The position numbers and the translations under genes were made by a program. DNA of 64,000 nt from Cocos nucifera (Eukaryota > Streptophyta > Magnoliopsida > Arecales > Arecaceae), in the NCBI GenBank assembly GCA_006176705.1, contig QRFJ01000007.1, positions 3,574,340-3,638,339 on the forward strand, read 5' to 3'. The notes under the pieces were generated by a model. That model was not told the DNA's origin and did not search any database. It saw nothing but the letters and a program-made list of their open reading frames with translations. Below are positions 1-12,872 of the stretch, one piece after another. Every line of letters starts with the position of its first letter. Within the stretch, counting starts at the first letter, position 1.

Positions 1-243
1 CTATAAAAAGGGATACTCTAGATACGTTTTCTCTAAGCTCTCTTCTTCTTTCTAAAATTCTGTCGAGCTCTCATTTGAGCACTCCATTTTTGTTGGCCAG
101 AAGAGCTGACTTGATCATCGGAGGATTTCATTGGAGCCACCACCATCGACTCCGAACGAAATTTTATTTTGTAGATCATCAGCGGCGATCTCATCTTCCT
201 CAGCTCCAGCTCGATCCGACGTCAACCAAATTCTGCACTAACA
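1..243 (+). mobile_element. 3' part of an LTR, same family as the two gag-only elements
   Basis: The stretch begins with a TATA-like CTATAAAAAG and ends in CTGCACTAACA. It follows the R-U5 part of the LTRs at 42672-42938 and 50631-50873 block by block: the GAGCACTCCATTT..TTGGCC segment, then the GATC.TCGGAGG segment, then the TCAACCAAATTCTGCAC end. The left part of the LTR lies outside the window. The bases after 243 (ATGCGGATGCTAGG) only loosely resemble the family's primer-binding site, so this may be a solo LTR or a truncated element. Confidence 0.8.
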
Positions 244-894
244 ATGCGGATGCTAGGTTGGGGGGGTGGGGCAGTTGTGTTGGTGAGGGATGGTTTGTGG
301 GAGGGAGGGAGGACGGGATGCAAGGAGAGGATGGGATGGAAGCAAATGAGAGGGAGGATGGGATGCGGGGAGAGATTGGAGAATGCCGAATTGAAAGGAT
401 TTTTTTTTAAAATCTCATGATTAATAGAAATCTAATATAAGAAGTTATATAGGATATAGAATTATGAAATTAAATTTTAATTTTAAGAATTAAAGTATAG
501 ATTAATATTATTATCTATATCTTTTTCATAATGATTTCTTAAGTTATTTTTTCTCACTAGACAAAGTACCCAACTGTTATGTTTGTAATATTTTTTTTCT
601 GACATGCTATTTTCATCGAGGTAAAAGATTTTGATCCTTATATTTAGTTAAAAATTTATACTTTTTGATTTATTTAATAAAAATAAAAATGAATATCATC
701 TTGCTGTGAAGCATGAAGGCAGAACATGAGATATGGATTTGACATTAAATGGAAACACCAAAATGGCAAATTTAAATATAAAAAATATTGATAGAATCTA
801 ATTATGATTAACTCTTATGTTATTTATGATAATTAAGAATTTAATATATAATTTTAAAATTTAAAATTTTAAAATATTGATAGTTTAGCATAAC
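244..894. other. No gene; G-rich then AT-rich intergenic sequence
   Basis: Positions 255-390 hold purine-rich GGGAGGGAGGACGGGATG-like short repeats. The remainder is AT-rich. No coding region, RNA gene or element end was recognised. Confidence 0.6.
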
Positions 895-935
895 CACTGC
901 TATATATTTTTTTAAATATTTTTATTCTAAATATT

Positions 936-1885
936 ATATAATTTTAAAATTTAATGTCAATCTTCATCATTCATTATCTAAATAATTATCATTAAAGTAT
1001 CGTCATGAAAGGTCACCTCGATCTAATGCCTTAGCTTCATCGATCAGAAAAATTTGATTTTGACGATCATGAACAACGATGTGATGATCTAATAGATGAA
1101 AATTTTCGATCGATCCAAAAATTTGCAATGATGATCTTGGTAATGTTTGTAGCATACTATCAAAATTTTACTTCAATTGAATATCGTTATCTTGATCAAT
1201 TTAGTACAGAATAATTTCGATCGTTAAATTAGAAACAAGTAATCAAAGGATTAGACGGCATCCGATTATGAGATAATTTTTTTCATAAATGATTTTGGCT
1301 ACTACTTTAATCATTTTTATGATGATGATTATAAAATATAACTTGTGGATCTAAAAATGATCCAAAACTATACGTCGCTTGATAATCATTCTTAAACTTC
1401 GTTGGTAGTTATGCTCGTGCTTTTGCAAGATCTACTTAATATGAATAGTTCATACAAAAATAATTTAAATTTTATGATCATTATCGTATAAAATCATTAA
1501 AATTATAGCAAAGATCATTTAACTAAAAAATTATCTCATAATTGGATGCCGTTTAGCCTTTTAATCGCTTGTTTCTAATTTAACGGTCGAAATCATTCCA
1601 TACTAAAATGATCATGATAATGATATCCGATTGAAGTAAAAATTCGATAGTATGCTATAAATATTACCTAGATCATCGTTGTAGGTTTTCAGATCCATCA
1701 GAGCTCTTCATCTATTAGATCATCGCATCATCGTTCATGATCGTTGAAATTAAATTTTTCTGATCGATGAAGCTAGGGCCATCGGATCAAGGTGATCTTC
1801 TGTAACAACACTCTAATGATAATTATTTAGATAATGAACGATGAAGATGGATATTAAATTTTAAAATTATACAATATTTAGAGCA
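936..1885. repeat. Foldback (long inverted repeat) sequence, copy 1
   Basis: The left arm (936-1310) and right arm (1520-1885) are inverted copies of each other. Paired blocks include CATTATCTAAATAATTATCA with its inverse near 1820-1845, GATCATGAACAACGATG with its inverse near 1725-1745, and ATCCGATTATGAGATAA with its inverse near 1530-1550. The central ~200 bp also pairs partly. No coding capacity was seen. A second copy lies at 16268-17212. This copy sits immediately inside the left end of the CACTA element. Confidence 0.85.
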
Positions 1886-1908
1886 AAAGTATGAGAAATT
1901 GATTTCTA

Positions 1909-2022
1909 ACCTATTGTAGCGGTTACTAGAAACTGCTGCTATAGATCTATGACAGCAATTAGAAAATCACTACCGTAAAGCTATGGTAGCGGTTTGAAAA
2001 TCGCTGCCATAGATTAGGTTAA
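1909..2022. repeat. CACTA 5' subterminal repeats
   Basis: Short units of the type TAGCGGTTACTAGAAACTGC and CTATGGTAGCGGTTTG occur in both orientations. They match the array just inside the right end (10890-11230). Such subterminal motifs are the usual binding sites for the element's own DNA-binding protein in En/Spm elements; here that role is inferred. Confidence 0.7.
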
Positions 2023-2109
2023 AATCTTCTAATTTAATTTTTCTCTCCCATGCATACTCTCTCTCTCCCTCCCTCTCCTTGCTCTCCATTGTTGATGAGA
2101 CACCGCCCC

Positions 2110-2935
2110 TCTCCTCCAGTCGGTGCCGCCCCTCCTTCCCCCCGGCCGCCCCCACCTATCGGTGCCCCCCTCCCTCCTCGTTCGCCCCCCATCCTCGGCC
2201 TCCTTGTCATTGTGCCCACCCCCGGCCCCCCCTCCTCGATCGCCCCCGCCTCTCGGCCCCTTCCCGGTCGATCCCCAACCCCCGCCACCCCCCACCTCCT
2301 GGGCCGCCCTCCCCATCACCACGCATGCCCCCCTGGCCTCCCTATCACCGCGCCCGCCCCCAGTTCCCCCATCCCCGATCGCCCCCGCCTCTCGACCCCT
2401 CCCCACCCCATCCCAATCGATCCCCCCACACCCGTCAAAGCCCACCTCCAGGGCCGCCCCTCCCCATCATTGCGTGCACGCCCCCTGAGCCTCCCCATCA
2501 CCGGATCTGCCCCTGACCTTCCATCATCGACCGCTCCCACATCTTGGCCCTCCTTAATCGATCCCCTAACCCCCGCCACCCCCACCTCCCGGGCCACCCC
2601 CTCCCCATCACCGCGCACGCCCTCTGGGCCTCCCCGTCACCACGCCCACTTCGACCGCCCCACATCTCGACCCCTCCTCAGTCAATCCCCAACCCCTACC
2701 ACCCCACCTCCCAGGCCACCCCTCCCCATCACCGTGCACGCCCCCCCCCTCCGCAAGCCTCTCCGTCACTACGCCCGCCCCTAGCTTCCCAATCCTCGAC
2801 CGCCTCCACCTCTCGACCCCTCCTCACCCTTCCCCAGTCGATCCCCAATCCCCGCCACCCCCATCCACTGGGCCGCCCCTCCCCATCATCGTGCACCACA
2901 CCCCTCCCTCGGCCTCCCTATCATGATGCCCCCAG
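2110..2935 (+). repeat. C-rich tandem array, ~142-bp period, about 5.5 units
   Basis: Successive units carry the block ATCCCCAACCCCCGCCACC followed by CACCTCC.GGGCCGCCCCTCCCCATCA. They begin near 2271, 2420, 2560, 2682 and 2840. Strand composition is extremely skewed (C-rich plus strand). Long proline-rich frames crossing it on several strands are products of composition and are not called as genes. Confidence 0.85.
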
Positions 2936-3035
2936 GCCGCCTCTCCCTCTCTCTCCCTTCTTTCTCTCTCTTCTCTCTCTATCTCACTATCTTGCTCTTG
3001 TTTCGTAGGTTACCTCTAGCATCGTCTCCAGCGAC

Positions 3036-4191
3036 CCTCGGAGCTTTCAGTGCGATCCTTCTCCATAGCCGTAGATATAATTTTTTTAAATTTTATAGTA
3101 TTATTTATTAATCACTTATAATATTTATAATTATTTTTTAAATTTTTATAATAATTATTATAAATATTTATTATAAATATTATAATTATCTATTGATCGT
3201 GGATCGTGTCGGTGGGTAAGAGAACTCCTACTGGTTGGTTTTGGATCATGTCAGTAGATTTTGGATAGGACCATGCCATGTCCACGGTCGTGGATAGCCC
3301 TTGAGCCGTGCCATGTCCAGAGCCGTAGACAGCTCTTAGGTTGTGCCATGTTGATAGCCATGGATAGCCCTTGGACCGTGCCGGCTGATAAAAAAATCAT
3401 CATTAGTGGGTTCTAGGCTGTGTCGATGGCCGCGAGCTATGCTGGCTGCTAAGAGAACCCTCACCCCTATCGATGGATTTCGGGCTATGCCCACGGTCGT
3501 AGGCCATGCCGGCTACTAAGAGAACCCCCGATCCTAATAAAAATAAAATTATTTATTGCTCATCTTTAATTATTTATGAATATAATTCATATTATAAAAT
3601 TTATTGCATAATATTTTTTAGGTGTTTATATATCTTGTTGCTTTTATTTGTTGCATTGTATAATGATAGACCCATCAATTGATTAGTGTACATAATTTTT
3701 GGCATCCGTACATTTATATGTAATTTTATGGATGAAAGAATTATGTATAATGATCAACTAATTATTTAATTTAAATAGTTTAAAAATTATAAATAATTCT
3801 ATAGATAATTATAGTAATCAAGTAGTATACTAAGAATTTTGAATGAAATTTTGGACTGTATTTTTCTTTTGTTCTTCCTATATAGGAGAACTAAGAAAAA
3901 ATACTGTCAAAATTTTATTTGATTCTTGTTGCATATCGTTTGATTACTGTAATGAACCTATAAAATTAATATAATTTTTGAATGAGATAGGACCTATCTT
4001 TATCTATTGTTTGGTGATAGGATGCATTTATTGCATATCTAAAAATGATATTTAATATGAGTTTTATATATGATATTTATTTTGATCTCTATTTATGATG
4101 TATTTTTTATTTATAATATATATTTATTTATAATGTATATATTTTGTAAGTTTCATGCATGATTTAATTACAGTATCATTAATTTTTATAA
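3036..4191 (+). other. Non-coding leader of the CACTA element with short GC-richer repeats
   Basis: Between 3195 and 3535 a loose 45-50 bp repeat occurs, with blocks such as GTGCCATGTCCACGGTCGTGG and CTAAGAGAACCC. The stretch from 3540 to 4191 is AT-rich and without coding signal. It lies just before the transposase relic and is probably its leader and first intron. Confidence 0.5.
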
Positions 4192-7100
4192 TGGATAAGG
4201 AGTGGATGAAGTTTAGTAGGCTCTCATCAGAATATAAGGCTGGACTTTAAAAATTTCTTGATTTTGCTATAGAAAAATTTAAGGACTACGAACTTATCCA
4301 ATGTTCTTGTAAAAAGTATATGGATGAGTCATGGCTATCTTATCAAGATGTAAATGATCATCTCACTATTTATGGCTTTAAATCTAGTTATGAAATTTAT
4401 TGGGATCAACATGGTGAGGACAGGCCGCAAGAAAGTGATCAACATGATGGAAGAGTGGAATAAATGGTTCGTGATATTTTTCTATTTGTTGACCGTAATA
4501 ACGATGCATCTATGTCCATGTATGATTCGATGGTTGGTCTAATGATTAATAGTAAGGATGTGAAAAAGATCCGCAAGTTAATGGAGGATGCTAATATTTT
4601 CTTGTATTTTAGATGTAAAAAAATGGCAAAGTTTGAGTTCTTAATCCAGTTGTACCATGCAAAATGCTCAAATGGGTTCAATAATAATAGAGTGAACTGC
4701 ATACTAGAGCTTTTGAGAGACATTCTTTTGGATAATGTATAAATTTCAAAGAATAATTATGAGGCATCGAAGATTATTGAATGGTTGGACTTTACTTATA
4801 CCAAGATACATGCATGTTCTAATGATTGTATGCTCTACTGGAAGAGGGATACTAACCAGAAGGAATGCATGAGGTGTGGTGTATCAAGATGGAAAGAGAA
4901 TAAAGATGGTACATCGATCCATGTATCTTAAAAGTTGATGTGGTATTTTTCTTTGATTTTAAGACTATAAAAGTTGTTTATGTCAATAAGGATATCGAAA
5001 GATATGAGATGGCATGAAGAGGATTGAACAAAAGATGATGCATTGAGGCATCCAGCAGATGGAGAGGCATGATAAAAGTTTAATGAAATACATCTTGATT
5101 TCATACAAGAGATACGTAATGTGAGATTGGGTTTATCATGCGATGGTTTCAATCCATTCAAGTATATGAATACCATCCACAGTGTATGACCAATATTTAT
5201 TCATGTTTATAACCTTCCACCATGGATGTGTCTAAAAAAATTTTTTACTTTTATAATAGTGCTCATCCCTGGATCGATGAAAGTAGGTAATGACATTGAT
5301 GTTTATTTATCTCCTTTTATTGTTGAGCTGAAATAGTTGTGGAGCATTTAAGGTATTTCAACTTTTAATGCTTTGCTGAATGAGTCATTCTCCATGCGCG
5401 CAATGCTTTTATGGATAATAAATGACTTTTCAACCTATGTCCTAATATCGGATTGGAGCACAAAAAGTGAGCTAGCATGTCCGATTTATGAAAAAAACAT
5501 CCGATCTAGAAGATTGACACATTGGAGGAGCTTTAGCTATATGGGGCATCAACATTTTCTCCGTTAAAATCATCCATACAGAAGAAATGCATGCTCCTTC
5601 GATGGCACTATTGAAGAAGATGAGGTGCATAGTTGGATGTCTGGAAGTGAGGTACTAAGAGAGTTGGATGGTCTCAGTATTGAATTTGAAAAAGATAATC
5701 TCATTGATGGTAAGAAGAGGAAGCATCGATCAAAGAATGATGACACATCTTTAATTGGAGGAAAAAGAGTATCTTCTTTGATTTACCATATTGGGAGATA
5801 AACTTATTGCGTCACTGCTTAGATGTAATGCATATTGAAAAGAATATGTGTGAGCTCCTATTGGTAATAATTTTGAATATCAAAAATAAGATCAAGGATG
5901 ACTTGAATTTTTAATTTGACTTGAAATAATGGAATATTAGGAGTTCACTTCATCCGAAGCCGATAGAAAGAGAATAGTAGAGGCTCTCTCATGCATGCTA
6001 TATTATGAATACCTCTGAATGGTCCATATTTTTTCATGTATTGGAGAATATAAAGATCCCAGATGGATACTCAAGTAACATATCAAAGCGTGTGCATAGT
6101 AAGAATGTCAAACTTGGAGGATTGAAGACTCATGATTATCATGTGCTGATGCAGGAATTGATCCTAATAGCTATTCATCGTGTATTGCCAAAAAATGTCA
6201 GAATGGCTGTTATTCGTCTTTGCAATTTTTACATAGATATTTGTACAAAGAGATTGCTTAAGAAAGACGTGAAGAAAATGAAGATAAAGGTAGTGACTGT
6301 ATTATGTGATATGGAGAAGATATTTTCACCATCATTTTTTATGATTATTATGCATCTCACCATGCACCTTATGAGGGAAGTTGCATTTGGAGGTCCAGTA
6401 TTTTGCTGATGGATGTATCCTACTGAGAGAAATATTCAAACTCTAAAATTTTATGTAAGAAATATGAATTGCTTGAAGAGATCTATAGTAGAAGATTATT
6501 TGGATCAAGAGTGTATGGATTTTTATACCATATACTTACATAAGCTCGAAAAATGTCGTAATCAACCAATGAGGAATCAAGATGATCGGTATGTGCTAAT
6601 TGAGCTTGCATTTGAGTCTATTCTATAGTCAGATGGACTTTCCACTTTATACCATGCGATGCTCTTTAATTATGATGTCATTGAGCCGTACATAAGATAA
6701 CTCACTCAACCCTATTTATTTTATAATAATTAAAAAAATATTTAATTATATCTAAATTTATTCTTTATGCATGCAGCAAACACAAGAAGGTCATAAGAGT
6801 AAAATACGATGCTCTAAGTATGCGGAAGAAAGAAAAATGCAAAGCAAAAGATTTTCTAAATGATTCAAAGATCATGTAAGCGATTATATATTCTTATTTT
6901 ATACAACTTATTTGAACATATTTACTAATTAGGTATTATCTCTTTAATTAGGTATGGAGATTATCATTCGACGATGTGAGCTCTAAAGTACGTGCTTTTT
7001 CAATGGGCTCTAATCGTACCGTATGTGAGTATAAATAGCTCATTATTAATGGCTATAGTTTAATATTCATAGCAGGTCCGTAAATATAATAATATAAAAT

Positions 7101-7530
7101 AGTGTCGTGATGTTGAGCACCATCACTGGATGTTATGCTAGCTTAAGGGATTCACAGTCTCGTATGAAGGATTTGAACTATTATAGCGTGGTGGAGAAGA
7201 TAGTCATCTTGGACTATTATTCTAAAGAAAGGATTGTATTGATGAAGCATGATTGGTTTGACACCTTATTATAGTTAAGGATGAAGGCTGCTGAGTATGG
7301 TTTTACTCTCATTAACATATAACGCCATCTTCGCACTGAAAGAATCGTATATACTTGCCTCCCATGCTAGTCAAGTCTTCTATGTTAGTGATCCCTTGGA
7401 GCCTCAATGAGATGTTATTGTGAGGATGATGCTTAGGCATATCTTTGATGATACCGAAGTTGATGATGATGTTGGACCATGCATGCAAAGTGCTCTTCTA
7501 AGATAAAACTTATCTGATACTGTTGAGGTC
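4192..7530 (+). pseudogene. CACTA transposase (TNP2 type), broken
   Basis: Conceptual translation gives four domains in the order known for plant En/Spm transposases. 4192-4440 is the transposase-associated domain, opening MDKEWMKFSRLSSEYKAGL with a following C-S-C-K-K-Y. 4760-6000 is the TNP2 core, with a metal-binding HACSNDCMLYWKR..CMRCG block at about 4808-4890 and the conserved GLSCDGFNPF near 5130. 6005-6628 is the DUF4218-like region (LGGLKTHDYHVLMQ). 7100-7460 is the DUF4216-like region (NYYSVVEKIVILDYY, then LASHASQVFYVSDPLEPQ). Stop codons and frame changes interrupt every domain, so no functional enzyme is encoded. The intact family protein cuts the transposon ends for cut-and-paste movement in the nucleus. 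Confidence 0.88.
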
Positions 7531-7683
7531 TTAGATATATTTGTCAAGAGCGATTGTGATGTCCATATTGTAGTTGCTACTTGGCAATGATTTCAACATT
7601 CTGGTATTAATATTAGAGTCTATTTATTGATGCTATACTAATATTATTGTTCAACATGTTATATTGGTTAATATTTATTAACG

Positions 7684-10600
7684 TTGCAGATCACGATGGC
7701 ACCAAAATGCCATCTAGCTTTCACCCCTATCTCTCGATGGGTTATGCGGAGCTTGTCATCTAAGGAGCAGTTGGAGCATACTCTATCTACCTTTGCATTG
7801 GCTGCTCAGGGACCATCGATATCTACTCCATCATCGACATCTACTCCACCATTGGTATCTACTCCATCGGCATCTGAGCCTCCATCGTCAGCCATATCTC
7901 TGACATATGCTCTGACACCGACATCTGAGTATACATTTTTATTATATTATATTATATTATATTATATTATATTATTTATTTTATATTATATTTATATATT
8001 TATATATTTATATAATATATTTTTATTATAGGTACATCATTTAGTAGGATATTTTGCAGTCCCACATACATGCCACATATGTAGAATCGCTAGCATCAGA
8101 TGATGGTGCAGTATAATACGGATGGTAGGCTAGTAAGGAAGACTATGCAGAAAATGCATTTTTTTTTGAAGTGCTTGTGAGACGGTTTGACATCATTCTA
8201 ATATTGTTCATAGATTGGTGATTGATGGATGCTGGTGTTAGGGACCAGATGTGGAAGAAAATATGGATAAGTGTATCTTAATTATATATATATGCATTTG
8301 ATATGTTTATACTTTGTTTGATTAGAATAATTTGGTAACTGACTTTTGATAACTTTGTGCAGAGAATGTATGATTTTTCAGATCACGAGAGGGCTCGAGA
8401 TGTTCGATTGAAGAAGATTGAAGAGTTGTACCGGAGCTACAAGATCAAGCTCCATAAAGGATGGCTCGAGCATCGATGAGACACTCTGGAGGATTTTGTT
8501 CCTTAGATACAGGACTGTCTCCTGAGTCAATGAGAGGGGATGGTTAGACATTGGAGGAGCCAAGAGTTCGAGGTAAAATTTTTAACTTTTAAATTTTTTA
8601 ATATACTTAAAATTATATTTAAATATTTTTTAAATACTTGTTATTTATTTGAATACTTGTTAGGCTATCTTTCGTCAGAATCAGGAGAACTGGATAGCTC
8701 AGGAGTACACGTACACTCTAGATTGTGAGTCTATGGCCAGTCATGTGCATAGAGAGATAATGAATTCTGAATCTTGCTAGATAAATTAAATTAATATTTT
8801 TTTTATATAATTTTAATAAACTGATCTATTATTATAGCTGATGAGAGATGGAGTGATGCCCATTTGTAGCGAGATCTTTCGATTGAGCCATACGGATAAG
8901 AAGGGTAGGCCAATGAACATCGCGATTGAGAGAATTTTTATAAGTAATAAATATATTAGTATATATTATCAGTATTATAGTATTTTTTATAAAATTTTAT
9001 TTAAATTTATAATTATAGGAGCAGTTAGATGTATTCGTGAGTGAGGGCCCGGATACCTCTGGCTCCCATGACTATCTATCTCAGGTCTTGGAGCTTGAGC
9101 ATTCTAGGAGGATCTGATACAGGCCCGGACATACACTGATGAGCTACTGATTTGAGGCGAGCATCTCTTTATATGCTTCCGATATTGTCCATTGGGAGTA
9201 GGTTGAGGATGCATTGATGCAAGCAACTCAAGCTACGGCTTAGGCTGCTCATGCTGAGGAGCGTACATCTCATCTGGAGGATATCCTGAGCACTATGGTG
9301 ATGAGGCTCAGCACATGTTTTGAAGTAAAAATTTATTCCTCGTATAATTTATCGGGGAGGGGGCTCCCGACATAGCTATTTTTTCTGCACGTGACTATGA
9401 GGGCCCCCACTCCACTGGAGAATATTCGATGCATGACGATATAAGATGACTCAGCCATTCCCCATAATGCTCAAGTGGAATGCATGAGTGCGTCATCCCA
9501 ACATCATCCAGGCACCAGAGGGTTCGCTTACCACCCTACTCCCCAGGCATCCCGGTATCTAGAATTTAATCTATCATTTAATCAACTCCCTCAAGACTCG
9601 AATCATGAACGTGAGGAATGGAGTTATGAAATAGTTTTTTTTGGATTGAAGTGATTATGTGTCCGTTGACTGAATAAAATCATGCAGATAATAAAATAAT
9701 TCATTGATTCTTGTATCCTTCCAATTTAGAATGATAGAAATTAGTGGGTAGAATGATTAGGTACTTTCTTCTTTAATATGCTTAAAATTAATGGGAGGAG
9801 ATGGTTAGATATTGGAGGAGTCAAAAGTTTGAGATAAAATTTTTAACTTTTAAATTTTTTAATATGCTTAAAATTATATTTAAATATTTTTTTAAATACT
9901 TATTATTTATTTGAATACTTATTAGACTACTTTCCGTTAGAATCAGGAGATCCGGATAGTCCAGGAGTACACGCACACTCTAGGCTGTGAGTTTATGGCC
10001 AGTCATGTACATAGAGAGATAATAAATTCTGAATCTTGCTAGATAAATTAAATTAATTTTTTTTTATATATTTTTAATAAACTGATCCATTATTATAGCT
10101 GATGAGAAATGGAGTGATGCCCAGTTGTAGCGAGATCTTTCGATCGAGCCATACGGATAAGAAGGATAGGCCGATGAACATCGTGATTGAGAGAATTTTT
10201 GTAAGTAATAAATATATTAATATATATTATCAGTATTATAGTATTTTTTATAATATTTTATTTAAATTTATAATCACAGGAGCAGTTAGATGCGCTCGCA
10301 AGCAAGGGCTCGGACACCTCTAGCCTCCATAACTATCTATCTCAGATCTTGGAGCTTGAGCATTCTGGGAGGATTCGATGTAGGCCCGGACATACGCTGA
10401 TGAGCTACTGATCTGAGGCGAGCATTTCTTCACATGCTTCTAGTATCGTTAGTCGGGAGCAGATTAAGGATGCGTTGATGCAGGCAGCTCAAGCTATGGC
10501 TTAGGCTTCTCATGCTGAGGAGCGCACATCTTATCTAGAGGGCATCCTGAGCACTATGGTGGTGAGGTTCAGCACGTATTTTGGAGTAGACTTCATGGGC

Positions 10601-10692
10601 CTTGGAGATATATTGGCCGACGTTTCAGCTCCAGCTCCTGTTCCTCCAACTCGTGCTCCATCTTTCAGTAACGACGATGATATAGATTTATG
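7684..10692 (+). pseudogene. CACTA second gene (Transposase_24, En/Spm Ptta type), broken and internally duplicated
   Basis: An ATG at 7696 opens a Ser/Thr/Pro-rich leader (MAPKCHLAF..). Downstream exon-like pieces match the plant Transposase_24 family: RMYDFSDHERARDVRLKKIE near 8365, AIFRQNQENWIAQEYTYTL near 8665, LMRDGVMPICSEIFRLSHTD at 8841 and EQLDVFVSEGPDTSG near 9020. The 3' half occurs twice (8535-9330 and 9795-10580). The frame closes with DDIDL and a stop at about 10692. The protein of intact relatives is thought to bind the subterminal repeats. Splice signals are eroded and several stops are present, so it is called a pseudogene. Confidence 0.75.
8535..10580 (+). repeat. Direct duplication of the 3' half of the CACTA second gene
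   Basis: Copy A (8535-9330) and copy B (9795-10580) share the same exon and intron-like pieces, for example GGTTAGACATTGGAGGAG versus GGTTAGATATTGGAGGAG, and the GAGATGGAGTGATGCCC versus GAAATGGAGTGATGCCC block. They are separated by ~460 bp (9331-9794). The two copies have diverged by many point changes, so the duplication is old. Confidence 0.85.
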
Positions 10693-10889
10693 AGACTTCT
10701 AATATATATTTTTTTAAAAAAATTATAATAAATTTTATTCTATAATAAAATTTGAGCATTTTAAAAATATTTTTATATTTATAATATTTTTTATATTTTT
10801 TGTTGTGTTATATATATCTCTACATTTATCAAATAAAATATATAAAAATTAAAAATTTTATATTTTTTTATTATTCTAAAGCTACGACA

Positions 10890-11235
10890 ACAACTTACGT
10901 GCCAACCACTGTATTAGATCTATGGCAGCGGTTTCGTAACTACTACCATAGGTTGTGCTATGACAATGATTTTAGAACTGCTGCTATAAGTCGAGCTATT
11001 GCAGTGATTACGAAACTATCGCCATATCTCAACCTATGCCAGCTGTTACAGAATCACTATCATAGGCTATGTATGGCAGCAGTTATGAGAACCACTGTCA
11101 TAACCACTGCCATAGACCTACGACGATGGTCGTAGTGACAGTGGTTACCTAACCACTGTCATAGCTTATAGCAGCAATTTTTTAGACTACGACAATGGTT
11201 ACAAATTACTGTCATAGTCCTATTCTATAATAGTG
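10890..11235. repeat. CACTA 3' subterminal repeats and right terminus
   Basis: About nine copies of a 35-40 bp unit of the type CTATGGCAGCGGTTTCGTAAC/CTGCCATAG occur in both orientations and end at TATAATAGTG. They correspond to the left-end repeats at 1909-2022. Confidence 0.8.
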
Positions 11236-11289
11236 TATCATAGAGATATATTATAATATGATGATAAAGTTCTTAATTGCATGTTATAT

Positions 11290-12592
11290 GGTCACATTGA
11301 TCATAGTCATTAGGAGGAGGAGATCAATACATAGGCTGATATCTGAAGAAGATGATGAAATTAGAGAGACTCACGAACAAAGATATACAACTCGACTTGC
11401 AAACATTAGGCATATGACAATGGAGAGTGACTAGTTTTGTATAGATCATCTAAGGATGGATGGGAGATATTTTATAAAATTGTGTGACATGTTGAAGACA
11501 ATTGGAAAATTGACAACTAGTAGAGATATAAGGGTAGAAGAAATGGTAGCCATGTTTTTAAATACAATAGGTCACCATTCAAAAAATAGATCCATGCAAT
11601 TATTATTCCATTGATTAGGCTCTATAATTAGTAGACATTTCAATGCTGTTCTTCATGCAATATTGTACCTATATGAGATTCTACTTAAAAAATCAGAATC
11701 GGTGCTTGAAAACTCAACAAATGATTGATGGAGGTGGTTTAAGATTGGTATCATCTTTATTAATATAATTTAGTTATCTTTATTTTGTAAGCATATATTG
11801 ATTGTTACCTTTTTTGCAATTATAGAATTGTTTAGGTGCTTTAGATGGTATACATATTAGAGTTCAAGTTACAAAACATGATAAACCTAGATATCGGACC
11901 ATAAAGAATGAAATTGCAATAAATATTTTGAATGTTTGCTCTCAAGATATGCAGTTATGTTTTGCCTAGTTGGGAGGATTCTGTACAAGACAGTAAGATT
12001 CTTCGTGATACAATTGTTAGAAGAAATGGATTAAGAGTACCTCGAGGTAAATTAAGCAAAAAAAAAAACTATAGAGTAATTATACATTTATCTAAAATCT
12101 TTGTTTGATAACTGACTATGTTTGTTGATATTAGGTTACTACTAACTATATGATGCTGATTTTTTAAATTGTGAAGAATTTTTAGCTCCTTATAGAGGTC
12201 AGAGATACCATTTTAGTGAGTGGAGAAGTGGAGCTCAACCTTCAATATCTACAGAGTTCTTCAATATGAAATACTCACAAGCTAGGAATGTCATAGAAAG
12301 AGCCTTTGGTCTCTTCAAAATGAAGTGGGCAATTTTTAGAGGACTATCATTCTATCCTATTAAAACTCATTGTAGGATAATTTTTGCTTGCTATCTTTTT
12401 CATAACTTTATAAGAAGGAAAATGTTAGTTGACCCCCTTGAGCAAGCACTTGATGATGATGAAGTCGATAGCATGCAGGATATGTATCAAGAGAGAATAA
12501 CAATAATAGAAACAAGCAATGAATGGAATACTTGGAGGGATGCATTGGCTACACAGATGTTCACACAGTGGCAGCAAGAGAGACAGAGATGA
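11290..12592 (+). pseudogene. PIF/Harbinger DDE transposase, broken
   Basis: The pieces line up with the plant ALP1/PIF transposase family in order. The N-terminal helix-rich block around 11455 reads RMDGRYFIKLCDMLKTIGKL. CLGALDGIHIRVQV near 11830 contains the first catalytic Asp. DSKILRDT near 11990 carries the second Asp. The GYY..DADFLNCEEFLAPYRG block lies near 12135, and NVIERAFGLFKMKW near 12290 carries the catalytic Glu. The last 108 codons (12266-12592) are open. Frameshifts and stops interrupt the upstream part, and 11750-11822 looks like a former intron. It sits directly upstream of a Myb-like gene, the usual partner in PIF elements. Confidence 0.88.
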
Positions 12593-12872
12593 TTTTTCTT
12601 CTAATTTATATTGTACTAGATTGTTATATCTCTTCTAGTATGTTAGATATTATTTTGTTATATCATTTGGCCTTGTAATATTTGGAACAACTTTGTTTTG
12701 GCATATAATAGTATGAACAGCATTTTATGGCTTGTCATAATTTGTTGTAAGCTTGTTTTGTAGCAATGTTTATGGATTGCTTTTATATTCAATGAAAGAA
12801 TTGTATGCTATTTATTCTAATATTCATGTTAACTAATCATATGTTTCAAATTGTATCGTGGTTGTCATATGC

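Larger units (their letters stand above)
895..11235 (+). mobile_element. Decayed, near full-length CACTA (En/Spm) DNA transposon
   Basis: The right end is TATAATAGTG (11226-11235), the mirror of a CACTA terminus. The best left end is CACTGCTATATATT at 895, which matches the inverted right end at CACT, TATA and the last bases. Inside are subterminal repeats of a CTATGGCAGCGGTT motif (1909-2022 and 10890-11230), a C-rich array, a TNP2-type transposase relic and a Transposase_24-type relic, in the usual CACTA order and all on the plus strand. The genes carry many stops and frameshifts, so the element is dead on its own. No matching 3-bp target duplication is evident, so the left boundary is less certain than the right. 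Confidence 0.75.

Noticed and set aside
75..410. 111-codon open frame
   Set aside because: It runs from LTR sequence into a purine-rich simple stretch and has no protein-like conservation.
2029..3008. Several long proline- or glycine-rich open frames on both strands
   Set aside because: They all cross the C-rich 142-bp tandem array; the missing stops are explained by base composition.
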